The position numbers were made by a program, and so were the translations under genes. The notes beneath the pieces are model-generated. The model ran no database searches. It was not told where the DNA came from and was given only the letters and a program-made list of their open reading frames with translations. From Opitutus sp. GAS368 (GTDB taxonomy: Bacteria > Verrucomicrobiota > Verrucomicrobiia > Opitutales > Opitutaceae): a stretch of DNA of 64,000 nucleotides. The stretch spans positions 119,442 to 183,441 of the forward strand of contig CAMDOF010000001.1 of NCBI GenBank assembly GCA_945903465.1, written 5' to 3'. Positions 44,986 through 53,851 of this stretch are shown here, piece after piece (the stretch's first letter is position 1; every line of letters begins with the position of its first letter).

Positions 44986-45656
44986 CCCCTATACAGGCAC
45001 AAAAAAATCGCCGGCAATCAAGCGACAGATGCATCAAAGTGCGTTCTCTTCACCCTCGACCAGATTCGCCCGGGGCCGGGCTCACTTCACGGCCTTGGCT
45101 TGACCGCGGGATTTGACCGAAAAAACCAATCCGCCCATCCGATGGATTTTAGCCGTATCCACCCACCTTATCCCGAGCCAATAAATTCCAGCGCGCCAAT
45201 TCCCAGCCCCCGCAGCTCTCGCCGCCGCCGCCGGCAGACCCGTCCGACCGCGTTGGCCTTGCTCGGCCGATGAACCCGTTGGCCAAGCGACCGCCGACCG
45301 AAATTCGCCGCCATTTCAGGCGCTTCAGGCGCTGATACGTCGCGCGAATCGACCTGTTGGCAGTTTGCCAGGCCGCACCAAAGCCCGCATGGCCACCGCG
45401 AAGCGCTCGGCTCACACGCTCGCCGCGGTCGGCCGGCCGGTCACACCGTCAATCAAACCGGTTCGCGCCCATCTCCCGCAAAAATCATCCCGCCGAGAAA
45501 TTCTCGACCCCCAGCGCCGCCGCCGAACTTGCCGGCTGACCCCATCGAAAATTCTCCGTCGAATCGGGGCGAATAACCGCCGCAAATGAAAAACCGGAAT
45601 CTCTTAAACGTCACCGAAATCTTGCGCACGTCGCTCGCCGCCTTCTAGTTAAACGG
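44986..45656. other. Intergenic region between recN and the DUF1553 gene
   Basis: About 670 bases between divergent genes. Several short open frames (e.g. 45149-45415 minus) are Arg/Gly-rich without family features. Probably two promoters and spacer; no gene seen. Confidence 0.4.
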
Positions 45657-48600
45657 ATGCGCGTTCATCTTCCGGAATCCCAAGCCATTCGCTCCGCGGC
45701 GCTGGCTCCTTTGACTCAGGATCGACGACGCCAGACGCCCTGCCTCGCTCTTGCGATGCACGCTGCCACCATGGCACTTGCATTGCCACGGCGGGGATCT
45801 CGCGGTCTCGCTTGGGCGGCATGGATGTTTTCAGCTGGGGCGTTAGTGACGCACGGCGCCGTCGACTTTGCCCGCGAAGTGCAGCCGATCCTATCGGAAA
45901 ACTGTTTTCATTGCCACGGACCCGATGACAAAGACCGGAAGGCGGGGCTGCGGCTCGATACCCGAGAGGGGGCCCTCAAAGGCGGCCGTTCGGAGGTCGC
46001 CGCCATCATCGTCGGCCAGCCCGAAAAGAGTGAACTCATCGCCCGGCTACTCTCAACCGACGAAGAGGAAATGATGCCGCCCCCCCGGGAGAAGAAGACC
46101 CTCACGCTCGCGCAGAAGGAAACACTCCGCCGATGGATTGCCGAGGGTGCCCCCTATGCGCCTCACTGGGCCTTCGCCGCACCAACGAAAACCCCGTTGC
46201 CACCCGGGGGCGCGGCCCAGCCGGTCGATGCGTTCATCCAATTTAAACACGCGAAGGCTGGGTTGACCGCGGCCAGCGGCGCCGACGCAACCACTCTGTG
46301 TCGCCGCCTCTTTATCGATCTCATCGGCCTCCCGCCCTCACCTGCCGAAGTCGCCGGTTTTATCGTAGACGACGCCAAGGATCGCCGCACGGCGGTGGCG
46401 AACCTCGTCGCCCGCCTCATGGCCAGTGAGCGTTACGGCGAACGATGGGCGCGCATCTGGCTCGATGCCGCCCGCTACGCGGATAGCAACGGCTTTGAAA
46501 AAGATCTCCCGCGCGAGCAGTGGGCATGGCGCGATTGGGTCATTAAGGCCTTCAACCAAGACCAGCCTTACGATCAATTTTTAATCGAACAAATCGCCGG
46601 TGATCTCCTCCCAAACGCGACGGACGCACAAATCATCGCGACCGGGTTTCTCCGCAACGGGATGCTTAACGAAGAGGGCGCAATTATCCCTGAACAATTC
46701 CGCATCGAGGGCGTGTTCGATCGGATCGACTGCATTGGCAAAGCCACCCTTGGGCTCACGTTGCAATGCGCGCAGTGCCACACCCACAAATTCGACCCAA
46801 TCACTCATGACGAGTATTTCGGTATCTTCGCCTTCCTGAATAACAGCTACGAAGCGCAGTCCTGGGTGTACACGAGCGAGCAACAAAAACAGATCCAACA
46901 AATTGCTCAGGACCTCCAAGCCAGCGACGAGCGCCTCAAGAAAAAAATTCCCACGTGGAGTGAAAAACTCGCGGGATGGGCCGAGTCCCTGCGGCAAAGC
47001 CAGATCACGTGGCAGCCCGTCGACGCGACGGAACTCGGCAGCGTCAGCGGTCTCAATCACCCCGTCCAGTTACCCGACAAAGCGATTCTTACCGAGGGCC
47101 ATCCCAGCACGAAGGGCGAGATCTACATCATCGCAACCCCGCCCCTCGCTGGCACTACGGGCCTGCGCTTAGAAGCCCTCCGCCACGATGACCTCCCTTT
47201 CGGCGGTCCCGGCCGCAGCAAATACGGCACGTGGGCGATCTCCGAGTTGGAGGTCGCCAAGCAGGTCCCCGGCAGCGCGACGTGGGATAATGTGCCGTTG
47301 GCAAAGGCCACGGCCGATTTTTCGGAGGCCGCGCGCGGTCTCGAACGCGACTGGGAGGCAAGCTTCGACAAAGATAATCGGCGCACCTGCGGCCCCGTCG
47401 CTTACCTGATCGATGGAAACAACGATACCGCTTGGCGCGCCGATCGCGGTCCGGGGCGGCGCAACGCTGAAAGCGTCGCCGTCGTCCAGTTTGCGCAGCC
47501 GCTCACCTACCCCGCGGGCACAAAATTAAAATTCAGCCTCCGTTTTCATCACAGCGGCGACGACAACGGCCGGCATAATACCATGCTCGGTCTGTGCCGG
47601 ATCGCCTTGACCACCGCACCGGACCCAGTCGCCGCGCCCGTCGATTATGCCGCCATCCTCGCGCTCGGGGTATCCGCGAATGACCGGACCCCCCGCCAGC
47701 GCGATGCGATCTTCACGGCGTGGCGCGCGGCCGACGAGGAAGCCGGGAAATCCACCAAGGAAACCGAGGTTACGTGGAAAAAATTTCCCCTCGGCGCCAC
47801 CTCAGTGATGCATCTCACCGCGCGCTTGCCCGCGCATACCCGCCGCACTCATCTGCTCGATCGCGGGGCCTGGGATAAACCCCTTCACCCGGTCTCACCA
47901 CGGGTACCGGTCGCGCTCCACCCGCTACCGGACACCGCCCCACGCGACCGCCTCGCTCTCGCCCGCTGGATTGCCGACCGCCGCTCCCCCCTCACGGCCC
48001 GCGTCGCCGTCAATCGCGCCTGGCAAGCCCTCTTTGGCACGGGCCTCGTGGAATCCCCCGAGGATTTCGGCACGCGCTCGCCCGTGCCCCTCCATCAAGA
48101 TCTTCTCGATTGGCTCGCCGTTGACTTCATCGACCACGGCTGGAGCCAAAAACATCTTGTGCGCACGCTGGTCACGAGCTTGACGTATCAGCAATCGACC
48201 TACGCTGGCCCCTCGGTCCTGGCAGTGGATCCACGGAACCAATACCTCGCGCGCGGTCCGCGCTTTCGCGCCGATGCCGAGGTCGTCCGCGACGTCGTGC
48301 TCACCGCGGCGGGGCTAATCCATCATCAAGTCGGCGGACCCAGCGTCTTCCCGCCAGTGCCCGAAAACGTCCTCGCTTATAATTTTTTCAAAATCACCTA
48401 TTGGAACGTCCCCACCAACGCGGATCGCTACCGCCGCAGCCTGTATCTTTTTCGCAAGCGCTCCATGCCCGATCCCATGCTGAGCGCATTTGACGCCCCC
48501 AACGGCGACTTCGCCTGCGTGCGGCGCCCGCGCTCAAATACCCCGCTCGCCGCGCTCACAAGTCTCAACGAAACCATCTTCTTCGAGGCCGCCCAGTCGT

Positions 48601-48896
48601 TCGCCCTGCGCGTTTGGCGGGAAGGCGGCTCCGATGACGATGCGCGCATCGATTACGCCTATCGCCTATGTACCGCCCGAGCGCCCCGCTCCGCAGAAAG
48701 TACCCACGTGCGCCAACTCCTCCGCTCTGCGCGGGACCGTCTTCGCCGCGGTGAACTCAAGGCTGCGGAGATCGCCTTTTCCGATTTAACCAAGCCCGGC
48801 GAACTGCCCGCCGATGCCACGCCGAGCGACCTCGCCGCTTGGACCCTCGTCGGCCGCGTCCTTCTCAATCTCGACGAAACGTTGACCAAAAACTGA
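45657..48896 (+). CDS. Planctomycete-type cytochrome c / DUF1549 / DUF1553 protein (PSD1-like)
   Basis: A 1079-residue exported protein. The N-terminus contains a signal-like helix (GLAWAAWMFSAGALVTHGA) and then the haem domain FAREVQPILSENCFHCHGPDDKDRKAGLRLDTREGALKGG (CXXCH at about residue 82). DUF1549 follows (LCRRLFIDLIGLPPSPAEV through RYGERWARIWLDAARYADSNGFEKD, and LQCAQCHTHKFDPITHDEYF). A middle beta-rich domain (about 460-680) may bind ligand. DUF1553 forms the C-terminus (PLTARVAVNRAWQALFGTGLVESPEDFG and the CVRRPRSNTPLAALTSLNE end). The family is abundant in Planctomycetes and Verrucomicrobia and pairs with DUF1501; its reaction is unknown. A start at ATG 45756 is also plausible. 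Confidence 0.9.
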   Translation: MRVHLPESQAIRSAALAPLTQDRRRQTPCLALAMHAATMALALPRRGSRGLAWAAWMFSAGALVTHGAVDFAREVQPILSENCFHCHGPDDKDRKAGLRLDTREGALKGGRSEVAAIIVGQPEKSELIARLLSTDEEEMMPPPREKKTLTLAQKETLRRWIAEGAPYAPHWAFAAPTKTPLPPGGAAQPVDAFIQFKHAKAGLTAASGADATTLCRRLFIDLIGLPPSPAEVAGFIVDDAKDRRTAVANLVARLMASERYGERWARIWLDAARYADSNGFEKDLPREQWAWRDWVIKAFNQDQPYDQFLIEQIAGDLLPNATDAQIIATGFLRNGMLNEEGAIIPEQFRIEGVFDRIDCIGKATLGLTLQCAQCHTHKFDPITHDEYFGIFAFLNNSYEAQSWVYTSEQQKQIQQIAQDLQASDERLKKKIPTWSEKLAGWAESLRQSQITWQPVDATELGSVSGLNHPVQLPDKAILTEGHPSTKGEIYIIATPPLAGTTGLRLEALRHDDLPFGGPGRSKYGTWAISELEVAKQVPGSATWDNVPLAKATADFSEAARGLERDWEASFDKDNRRTCGPVAYLIDGNNDTAWRADRGPGRRNAESVAVVQFAQPLTYPAGTKLKFSLRFHHSGDDNGRHNTMLGLCRIALTTAPDPVAAPVDYAAILALGVSANDRTPRQRDAIFTAWRAADEEAGKSTKETEVTWKKFPLGATSVMHLTARLPAHTRRTHLLDRGAWDKPLHPVSPRVPVALHPLPDTAPRDRLALARWIADRRSPLTARVAVNRAWQALFGTGLVESPEDFGTRSPVPLHQDLLDWLAVDFIDHGWSQKHLVRTLVTSLTYQQSTYAGPSVLAVDPRNQYLARGPRFRADAEVVRDVVLTAAGLIHHQVGGPSVFPPVPENVLAYNFFKITYWNVPTNADRYRRSLYLFRKRSMPDPMLSAFDAPNGDFACVRRPRSNTPLAALTSLNETIFFEAAQSFALRVWREGGSDDDARIDYAYRLCTARAPRSAESTHVRQLLRSARDRLRRGELKAAEIAFSDLTKPGELPADATPSDLAAWTLVGRVLLNLDETLTKN

Positions 48897-48899
48897 ACC

Positions 48900-50351
48900 A
48901 TGAATCTCGCTGAAGAATTCCGTCTCGCTCAAGCTCGCCAACTTTCCCGCCGCTGGTTTCTCCATGATTGCGGCGTCGGTCTCGCCGGCATCGCCCTCAA
49001 CCGTCTGCTCACCCGCGACGCCACCGCGAGCACTGCGCCCACGACCGGCGAAGCGGGACCCGCCAATCCACTCGCGGCAAAAAAATCACATTTTCCCGCC
49101 AAGGCGAAACAGGTCATCTACATGTTTCAAGCTGGCGCGCCGAGCCATCTCGAATTGTTCGATCCCAAGCCCGAGCTCAAAAAACGCGACGGACAACTCC
49201 CTCCAGCCGATTTGTTAAAAAATTACCGCGCCGCTTTTATAAAACCGAACTCAGCACTCCTTGGCCCGAAATACGCCTTCGCACCGCACGGCCAGTCCGG
49301 CATGGAGCTGAGCGAGTTGCTCCCGTACACGGCAGGGATCGCCGACGACATCTGTCTCGTACGCTCCGTGCAAACCGATGCCGTCAATCACGCGCCTGCG
49401 CAGATTTTGATGAATACCGGTTCGCAGCAATTCGGACGGCCCAGCCTGGGCGCTTGGAGCCTTTACGGTCTCGGGAGCACCAGCACCGAATTGCCCGGAT
49501 ATGTCGTCCTCACCAGCGCCAAGGGCACCAGCGGCGGCGCCAGCAATTACGGCTGTGGGTTTCTTCCAACGGTCTACGGAGGGATTCCCTTTCGCAGCAG
49601 CGGCGATCCCGTGCTCTATCTCTCCAACCCCAAGGGCATCGACGCCCAGGCCCAGCGCAGCTCCCTCGACACGCTCCACCGCTTAAATGAACTCGCCCTC
49701 ATCGAAGCGGGCGACCCCGAGATCGCCGCTCGTATTCAAGCCTACGAGATGGCGTATCAATTGCAGACCAGCGCACCCGAGCTGATGGATCTTTCCCAAG
49801 AGCCGGCGCATATTCTGGAACTTTACGGTATCACCGATATCAAGAAGGCCAACTACGCCCGCAATTGCCTTTTGGCGCGGCGTCTCATCGAACGCGGCGT
49901 GCGCTTCGTCCAACTTTTCCACGAGGCGTGGGATCAACACGGTGATCTCACCAAGGCCATCAAACGCAACACCGAGGACACCGATCGCGCGAGTGCGGCC
50001 CTCGTCAAGGATCTCAAGCAACGGGGTCTGCTCGACGATACCCTCGTGGTTTGGGGCGGAGAATTTGGCCGCACTCCCATGGTCCAGGGTGGCAGCGACG
50101 GCCGCGATCACCACAATCGCGCCTTCAGTATGTGGCTCGCCGGCGGCGGTCTGAAACGTGGCCACGTCCACGGGGAGACTGACGATCTCGGCTTCAACGT
50201 CGTGCGCGATCCCGTTCACGTTCACGATCTCAACGCCACCATTCTCCATCTGCTCGGCTTCGACCACACCCGCCTCACCTTCCGCTTCCAAGGCCGCGAT
50301 TACCGCCTCACCGACGTCCACGGTCAAATCGTCGCCGGTATTTTGGCGTAG
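48900..50351 (+). CDS. DUF1501 family exported protein (sulfatase-fold)
   Basis: A 483-residue protein starting 3 bases after the DUF1553 gene. A twin-arginine signal is visible: QLSRRWFLHDCGVGLAGIALNRLL. The core carries KQVIYMFQAGAPSHLELFDPKPELKK, then GASNYGCGFLPTVYGGIPFRSSGDPVLYLSNPKG, and the conserved end LVVWGGEFGRTPMVQGGSDGRDHHNRAFSMWLAGGGLKRGHVHGETDDLG, all typical of DUF1501, which shares the alkaline-phosphatase/sulfatase fold. Function is not established; gene pairing implies the two products act together in the periplasm. Confidence 0.92.
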   Translation: MNLAEEFRLAQARQLSRRWFLHDCGVGLAGIALNRLLTRDATASTAPTTGEAGPANPLAAKKSHFPAKAKQVIYMFQAGAPSHLELFDPKPELKKRDGQLPPADLLKNYRAAFIKPNSALLGPKYAFAPHGQSGMELSELLPYTAGIADDICLVRSVQTDAVNHAPAQILMNTGSQQFGRPSLGAWSLYGLGSTSTELPGYVVLTSAKGTSGGASNYGCGFLPTVYGGIPFRSSGDPVLYLSNPKGIDAQAQRSSLDTLHRLNELALIEAGDPEIAARIQAYEMAYQLQTSAPELMDLSQEPAHILELYGITDIKKANYARNCLLARRLIERGVRFVQLFHEAWDQHGDLTKAIKRNTEDTDRASAALVKDLKQRGLLDDTLVVWGGEFGRTPMVQGGSDGRDHHNRAFSMWLAGGGLKRGHVHGETDDLGFNVVRDPVHVHDLNATILHLLGFDHTRLTFRFQGRDYRLTDVHGQIVAGILA

Positions 50352-50426
50352 AACCAACCGCTCGACCTCAAAAATCGACCTCAAACGTTCATCGGCGCAG
50401 GGCGCGATGGCGACATCATCATCCCG

Positions 50427-50687
50427 CTCTCAAGAAACAGATTCTGTAAGTCGTTGGTGGGATTGGAAATCTGTTTTTTACCGTCGGGGCAAAAACTTGT
50501 TTTGGTGGGTGGGCTCTCAAGAAACAGCTTCTGCAAGTCATTGGTGGGCCTGGAAAGCTGTTTCTTCCCGTCGGTGCCAAAACTTGTTTTGGTGGGTGGG
50601 CTCTCAAGAAACAGCTTCTGCAAGTCGTTGGTGGGATTGGAAATCTGGTTTTTACCGTCGGGGCCAAAACTTGTTTTGGTGGGGAGG
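50427..50687. repeat. Three tandem copies of an 87-bp repeat (repeat A)
   Basis: Units at 50427-50513, 50514-50600 and 50601-50687, each starting CTCTCAAGAAACAG and ending near a perfect inverted repeat CCAAAACTTGTTTTGG (7-bp stem, first copy changed at one base). A fourth copy is at 61064-61146 and degenerate pieces are around 50990-51060, 61350-61410 and 62160-62180. The unit length is a multiple of 3, which keeps frames open through it. Confidence 0.9.
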
Positions 50688-50700
50688 CTCCCATGCAGCA

Positions 50701-50900
50701 GGGGCGACAAGAGTGTCGCCCATCCGACGGACCGGCGACACTCCTGGTGTAAATTGAACGATCGTCCGCGAGGGGGCGACAAGAGTGTCGCCCATCCGAC
50801 GGACCGGCGGCACTCCTGGTGTAAATTGAACGATCGTCCGCGACGGGGGCGACAAGAGTGTCGCCCATCCGACGGACCGGCGACACTCCTGTCGCCGATG
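50701..50900. repeat. Three copies of a 72-73 bp hairpin repeat (repeat B)
   Basis: Units start at 50701, 50773 and 50846. Each contains GGGCGACA-AGAG-TGTCGCCC (perfect 8-bp stem) then CATCCGACGGACCGG and GGCGACACTCCT; the third ends CTCCTGTCGCC, forming a second hairpin (GGCGAC/GTCGCC). Units 1 and 2 end TGTAAATTGAACGATCGTCC. Further copies of the third type are at 61161-61211. The structure is REP/BIME-like. Confidence 0.9.
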
Positions 50901-51086
50901 GTGGGCACGAAGGCGTGCTTCGCTCCCCCACCACCCACCCTCTCGCGCTCCTAAGAAACACCCTTCGTAAAACGCTCCTGCGCTGCGTACGGTTGGTTTC
51001 TTTCTGTCACGGCCAAAATCCGATTCTGGGGCGGGGGCTGAAAGGAAACTGGATTTTCAGGGGGATCGGATCCGGGAGGGGTTTGC
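50901..51086. other. Repeat-derived spacer before the lipA fragment
   Basis: It starts with GATGGTGG then CACGAAGGCGTGCTTCG (hairpin CGAAG/CTTCG) and CCCACCACCCACCCTCTCGCGCTC, identical to 61211-61264. It continues with a degenerate A-type unit ending GGAAACTGGATTTTC (about 51046-51060). No gene. Confidence 0.6.
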
Positions 51087-51602
51087 TGCCCCGACACCGC
51101 CATCGAAGTCCTCGTCCCCGATTTCAAGGGTAATAGGGAACACGTCGACGTCGTCCTCGACGCGAAGCCCAACATTTATAACCACAACCTCGAGACCGTC
51201 GAACGGCTGCAAAAGCCTGTCCGCGTGCAAGCCCGTTACGACCGCTCCGGCGCCGTCCCCCGCCATGCGAAGAGCCGCGGTTTCGTCACCAAAACCGGGA
51301 TCATGCTGGGCGTCGGCGAAGAGCAGCACGAGATCGAGCAGACGATCCGCGATATCGCGTCCGACAAAACCGACATCCTGACCATCGGCCAATATCTGCA
51401 GCCCACGCCGAAACATCTCCCTGTTTCGCGCTGGGCGCCGCCGGAGGAATTCCTCCACTGGAAAAACTTCGGCCTCAGCATCGGCCTCGGTGTCGTCGAA
51501 AGCGGTGCGCTTGTCCGCTCCCGTTACCACGCCGACGAGCAATCGCAAAAATACACCGGCGCAGAGCATCTCAAAACCGCGAACGCATTGGCCGGGGCGT
51601 AA
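51087..51602 (+). pseudogene. lipA: 3' half of lipoyl synthase lipA
   Basis: The frame is open and clearly LipA from AIEVLVPDFKGNREHVDVVLDAKPNIYNHNLETVERL onward, through TKTGIMLGVGEE, TDILTIGQYLQPTPKHLPVSRW and the C-terminal GVVESGALVRSRYHADEQ. Lipoyl synthases are about 300 residues; this piece begins near residue 140, so the two cysteine motifs that bind the radical-SAM and auxiliary clusters are missing. It has no start codon context and abuts repeat DNA on its left. The functional lipA must lie elsewhere. It shows that a recombination event joined repeat DNA to a chromosomal gene here. Confidence 0.85.
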
Positions 51603-51717
51603 AGCCCGACACCCCTTGATTTGGACTTTCAGCTGAACGGTCGCTGCAAGCATGCGCGGGTGGACGCACCATCTCCCGCCACCGTTCTTTGCGGCGCTGG
51701 CTTCACGCCTGCCACCG

Positions 51718-53123
51718 CTAACCGTCCAGCGGACTCCGCACACCGAGCCCCGGCCGGGCCATCACGTGCGTATAAATCTGCGTCGTTTCCACGCTCTCGT
51801 GCCCGAGCAATTCCTGCACCGTGCGGATATCCGCGCCCGCCTCCAACAAATGCGTCGCAAACGAGTGCCGCAGCACGTGCGGCGTCACGCGCTTGTCGAT
51901 CTTCGCCGCCCGCCCGGCGCTGCTGATCGCCCGCTGAAACGCGCTGTCGGTCACGTGATGCCGCCGCCGCACCCCCGTCGTGGGATCGACCGCCGTCTCG
52001 CGGGAAGGAAACACCCATTGCCCGCGTATAAGGCTGCGCCTCACGCGGCCTCCGCGGCCCTGTTTCGAGTGATTCCGCGCTCAGGCCGGTTCCCGCTGGT
52101 TCTCGCGCACCGGAGAGTCGGCAAAGAAGTTTCTACACTGCTTTCGCAGGTGCTTTCGTCCCGCTCCGCTTTTCAAAAATTCTTCGCGCCCCAAAGCGTC
52201 CCGCTCATCGACGTAAGCCTCGTAGTATATCAACCGCCATGGCCCGCGATACGACGTCGCGAATGCCCGCCCGGTTTGGTGCTCCCGCAACCTTCGTCGA
52301 AGGTCACCAGTATACCCAATGTATAGGCCGCGGTCCGACTCCGATTGGAGCACATACACATCGTGCATGGCGCGTCATTGCTTGTTTTGAGCCGCGTTGG
52401 CGAAGCCATTTACGCGGCCTGCTTTTGCGTGCTCTGGCTCGCGCGCTGGTTCACCACCAACGCCGTGAGAAACCTCCCGAGATCGTCCGCCTCCGCCGCA
52501 TACGGGGAGCGTGGCGCGATGAATTTGGCAAACCGCGTCGCCCAGCCCCGATACGTCTCCTCCGTCCGCCACAAAAATCCCCGGCTGCGGCTGGCCGCGA
52601 TCAAGTCCCTCTCGCACTCCGCCCCGCCCAAGTCCGCCGCCGCCAACGTCGGCTCCGCCCTCCGCCGGGTGGCCGGGCGCGTCCCTGCGCCCGCCTGGCC
52701 CCCGCTCGGTGCTGACACCGGTGCCGGTGCAGCCACCTCTGGGGACGCGACGCCCTCGCCGCGTGGTACGGGCGTCCCGACCGTGGTGGGCGGGCGCGTC
52801 CCTGCGCCCGCATTCTCCGCCTCTCTCGTGCTCCCCCTCTTGCCCTCGCCCCCTCTCGCATCTGTCTCGGGCCGCACGTGCCCCAAACTGCAAAACCACC
52901 GTAAGGCCGCTTTCACGAATTCGCCCGTGCCGCCGCCCGCCGCCAGATACTGTTTCACGAGTGGCACCGAGGCGGGAGCGTGGGCCTGCTTACAGTGCCG
53001 CAGAAACGCGACGACTTCGCGGGCGACCCCCGCCTGCTGCGCCAGCGGCAGCTCCAGCAGGACCGTCTGCCAATTTGGAAACGTTATGGCCTGCCGTTCA
53101 TCGCGGGGAAAGCGCTTGCTCAT
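51718..53123 (-). pseudogene. intI: Integron integrase intI, middle replaced
   Basis: Minus-strand tyrosine recombinase in two pieces. The N-terminal piece (53123 to about 52412) has an extra helical domain (about residues 1-85), a low-complexity insert with two GAGTRP units, and a core-binding domain (RGFLWRTEETYRGWATRFAKFIAPRSPYAAEADDLGRFLTALVVNQRASQSTQKQA). The C-terminal piece (about 52042-51718) reads [72 protein letters not shown] and GVRSPLD, the typical IntI end. This is where the RHH and Tyr catalytic residues lie. About 140 residues containing the first catalytic Arg and the Lys are absent, replaced by the GIY-YIG gene. It therefore cannot make a working integrase. ATG 53123 is preferred to 53189. 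Neighbouring attI and attC sites support IntI over XerC/D. Confidence 0.85.
52081..52368 (-). CDS. Small GIY-YIG nuclease inside intI
   Basis: A 95-residue single-domain protein of the UPF0213/YhbQ-type GIY-YIG family. The motif reads DVYVLQSESDRGLYIGYTGDLRRRLREHQTGRAFATSYRGPWRLIYYEAYVDERDALGREEFLKSG: YVL...GLYIGYT is the GIY-YIG pair, Arg in DLRRRL and Glu in REEFLKSG are the catalytic positions. It lies in the same orientation as intI and replaces its middle. ACGCGGCCT is repeated at 52043-52051 and 52412-52420, so the ~370-base segment is bracketed by a 9-bp direct repeat, like a target duplication or microhomology joint. Confidence 0.85.
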   Translation of the reverse strand: MHDVYVLQSESDRGLYIGYTGDLRRRLREHQTGRAFATSYRGPWRLIYYEAYVDERDALGREEFLKSGAGRKHLRKQCRNFFADSPVRENQREPA

Positions 53124-53288
53124 GGCTGCACTCGCAGTGAGTTTTTCGCCGGCGCGAGCGCAACCGAAATTCCCCTCACTCGGCGCCAACCTCCACTCGT
53201 GTTCAACATTTTACATCGCCCCCGCTCCAGTTGCGACCGATGCAGGCACTGAGTTCAGGCGAATAACACTGTTGGGCGAAAGAAAACT
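53124..53288 (+). other. attI: attI region between intI and the first cassette
   Basis: The 165 bases between the intI start and the first cassette gene. A core GTTGGGC at 53271-53277 fits the integrase cleavage consensus G^TTRRRY, and the first cassette ORF starts 12 bases after it. The intI promoter, on the minus strand, must also be here; no LexA box is evident. Confidence 0.65.
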
Positions 53289-53648
53289 ATGTCGAAGCCA
53301 ATTACCAACCTGAGGAAGAAGGCGAAACTCGGAGACCAGGGATTTCCGCGCGCGTCACTCGCGTTCTATGGTCCCGACGACAAGACGGCGACGAAAGCTG
53401 TCCTTGGGATTTTTTTGCACGAGGGCGATGAGGGCACGATTCACCGTTACTTCAGCGAGGAGAAGGACATTAGATTCAAGATCGACGTCCAAGAGGATGT
53501 CCTTGCTCGCTTGCGGGAGCATCAAGTTCGCTCGCTCATCATGCGCGAGAAGATCTTTGGCTGTCCGCACGAGGAGGGTATTGACTATCCCGATGGCGGA
53601 GATTGCTCGGAGTGTCCGTTTTGGAAAGGTCGTGACCGCTACGCGTGA
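53289..53648 (+). CDS. Cassette 1: hypothetical protein with C-terminal Cys cluster
   Basis: A 119-residue protein of unknown family. The N-terminal ~85 residues look like an alpha/beta domain (ASLAFYGPDDKTATKAVLGIFLHEGDEGTIHRYF...DVLARLREHQVRSLIM). The C-terminus carries FGCPHEEGIDYPDGGDCSECPFWKGRD, with three cysteines and one histidine spaced like a small zinc- or metal-binding site. It starts 12 bases after the attI core and its stop is 11 bases before attC1, the typical cassette layout. Function unknown. Confidence 0.75.
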   Translation: MSKPITNLRKKAKLGDQGFPRASLAFYGPDDKTATKAVLGIFLHEGDEGTIHRYFSEEKDIRFKIDVQEDVLARLREHQVRSLIMREKIFGCPHEEGIDYPDGGDCSECPFWKGRDRYA

Positions 53649-53658
53649 CGCATAAACG

Positions 53659-53800
53659 GCCCAACAAGGCGCCAGAGCCACGCCCACGTCGGTCATGCCT
53701 CGTGCTAACGAATGAAGAATCGAATGAAGCGGCAGAATCCGGAATCGAAGGTTGCACGAGTCATGCCCGCCGTGGGCGTGGCTCATCTTTGACGTTAGGC
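53659..53800 (+). other. attC: attC site 1
   Basis: A 142-base attC. R'' is GCCCAAC (53659-53665) followed by AAGGCG; R' is GTTAGGC (53794-53800) preceded by TTTGAC. The inner arms pair: GAGCCACGCCCACG with CGTGGGCGTGGCTC, then CGG, CATG and CTCGTG with CACGAG, CATG and CCG, with unpaired bases on one side, as in known attC hairpins. The loop is large (about 55 bases). Confidence 0.85.
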
Positions 53801-53851
53801 AAAAAAGGAGCGCCTCGCATTTCTGCCCGCGATATGCATCGTTTCCATCCC

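Noticed and set aside
50427..50900. Possible CRISPR array from regularly spaced repeats
   Set aside because: Whole 87-bp and 72-bp units are repeated without unique spacers, so these are tandem REP-like units.
51718..52044. A separate XerC/D-type recombinase gene
   Set aside because: The fragment has the IntI-type RRHH and GVRSPLD ending, matches the N-terminal part at 52412-53123 and is followed by attI/attC sites. It is the C-terminal end of a broken intI, not a gene of its own.
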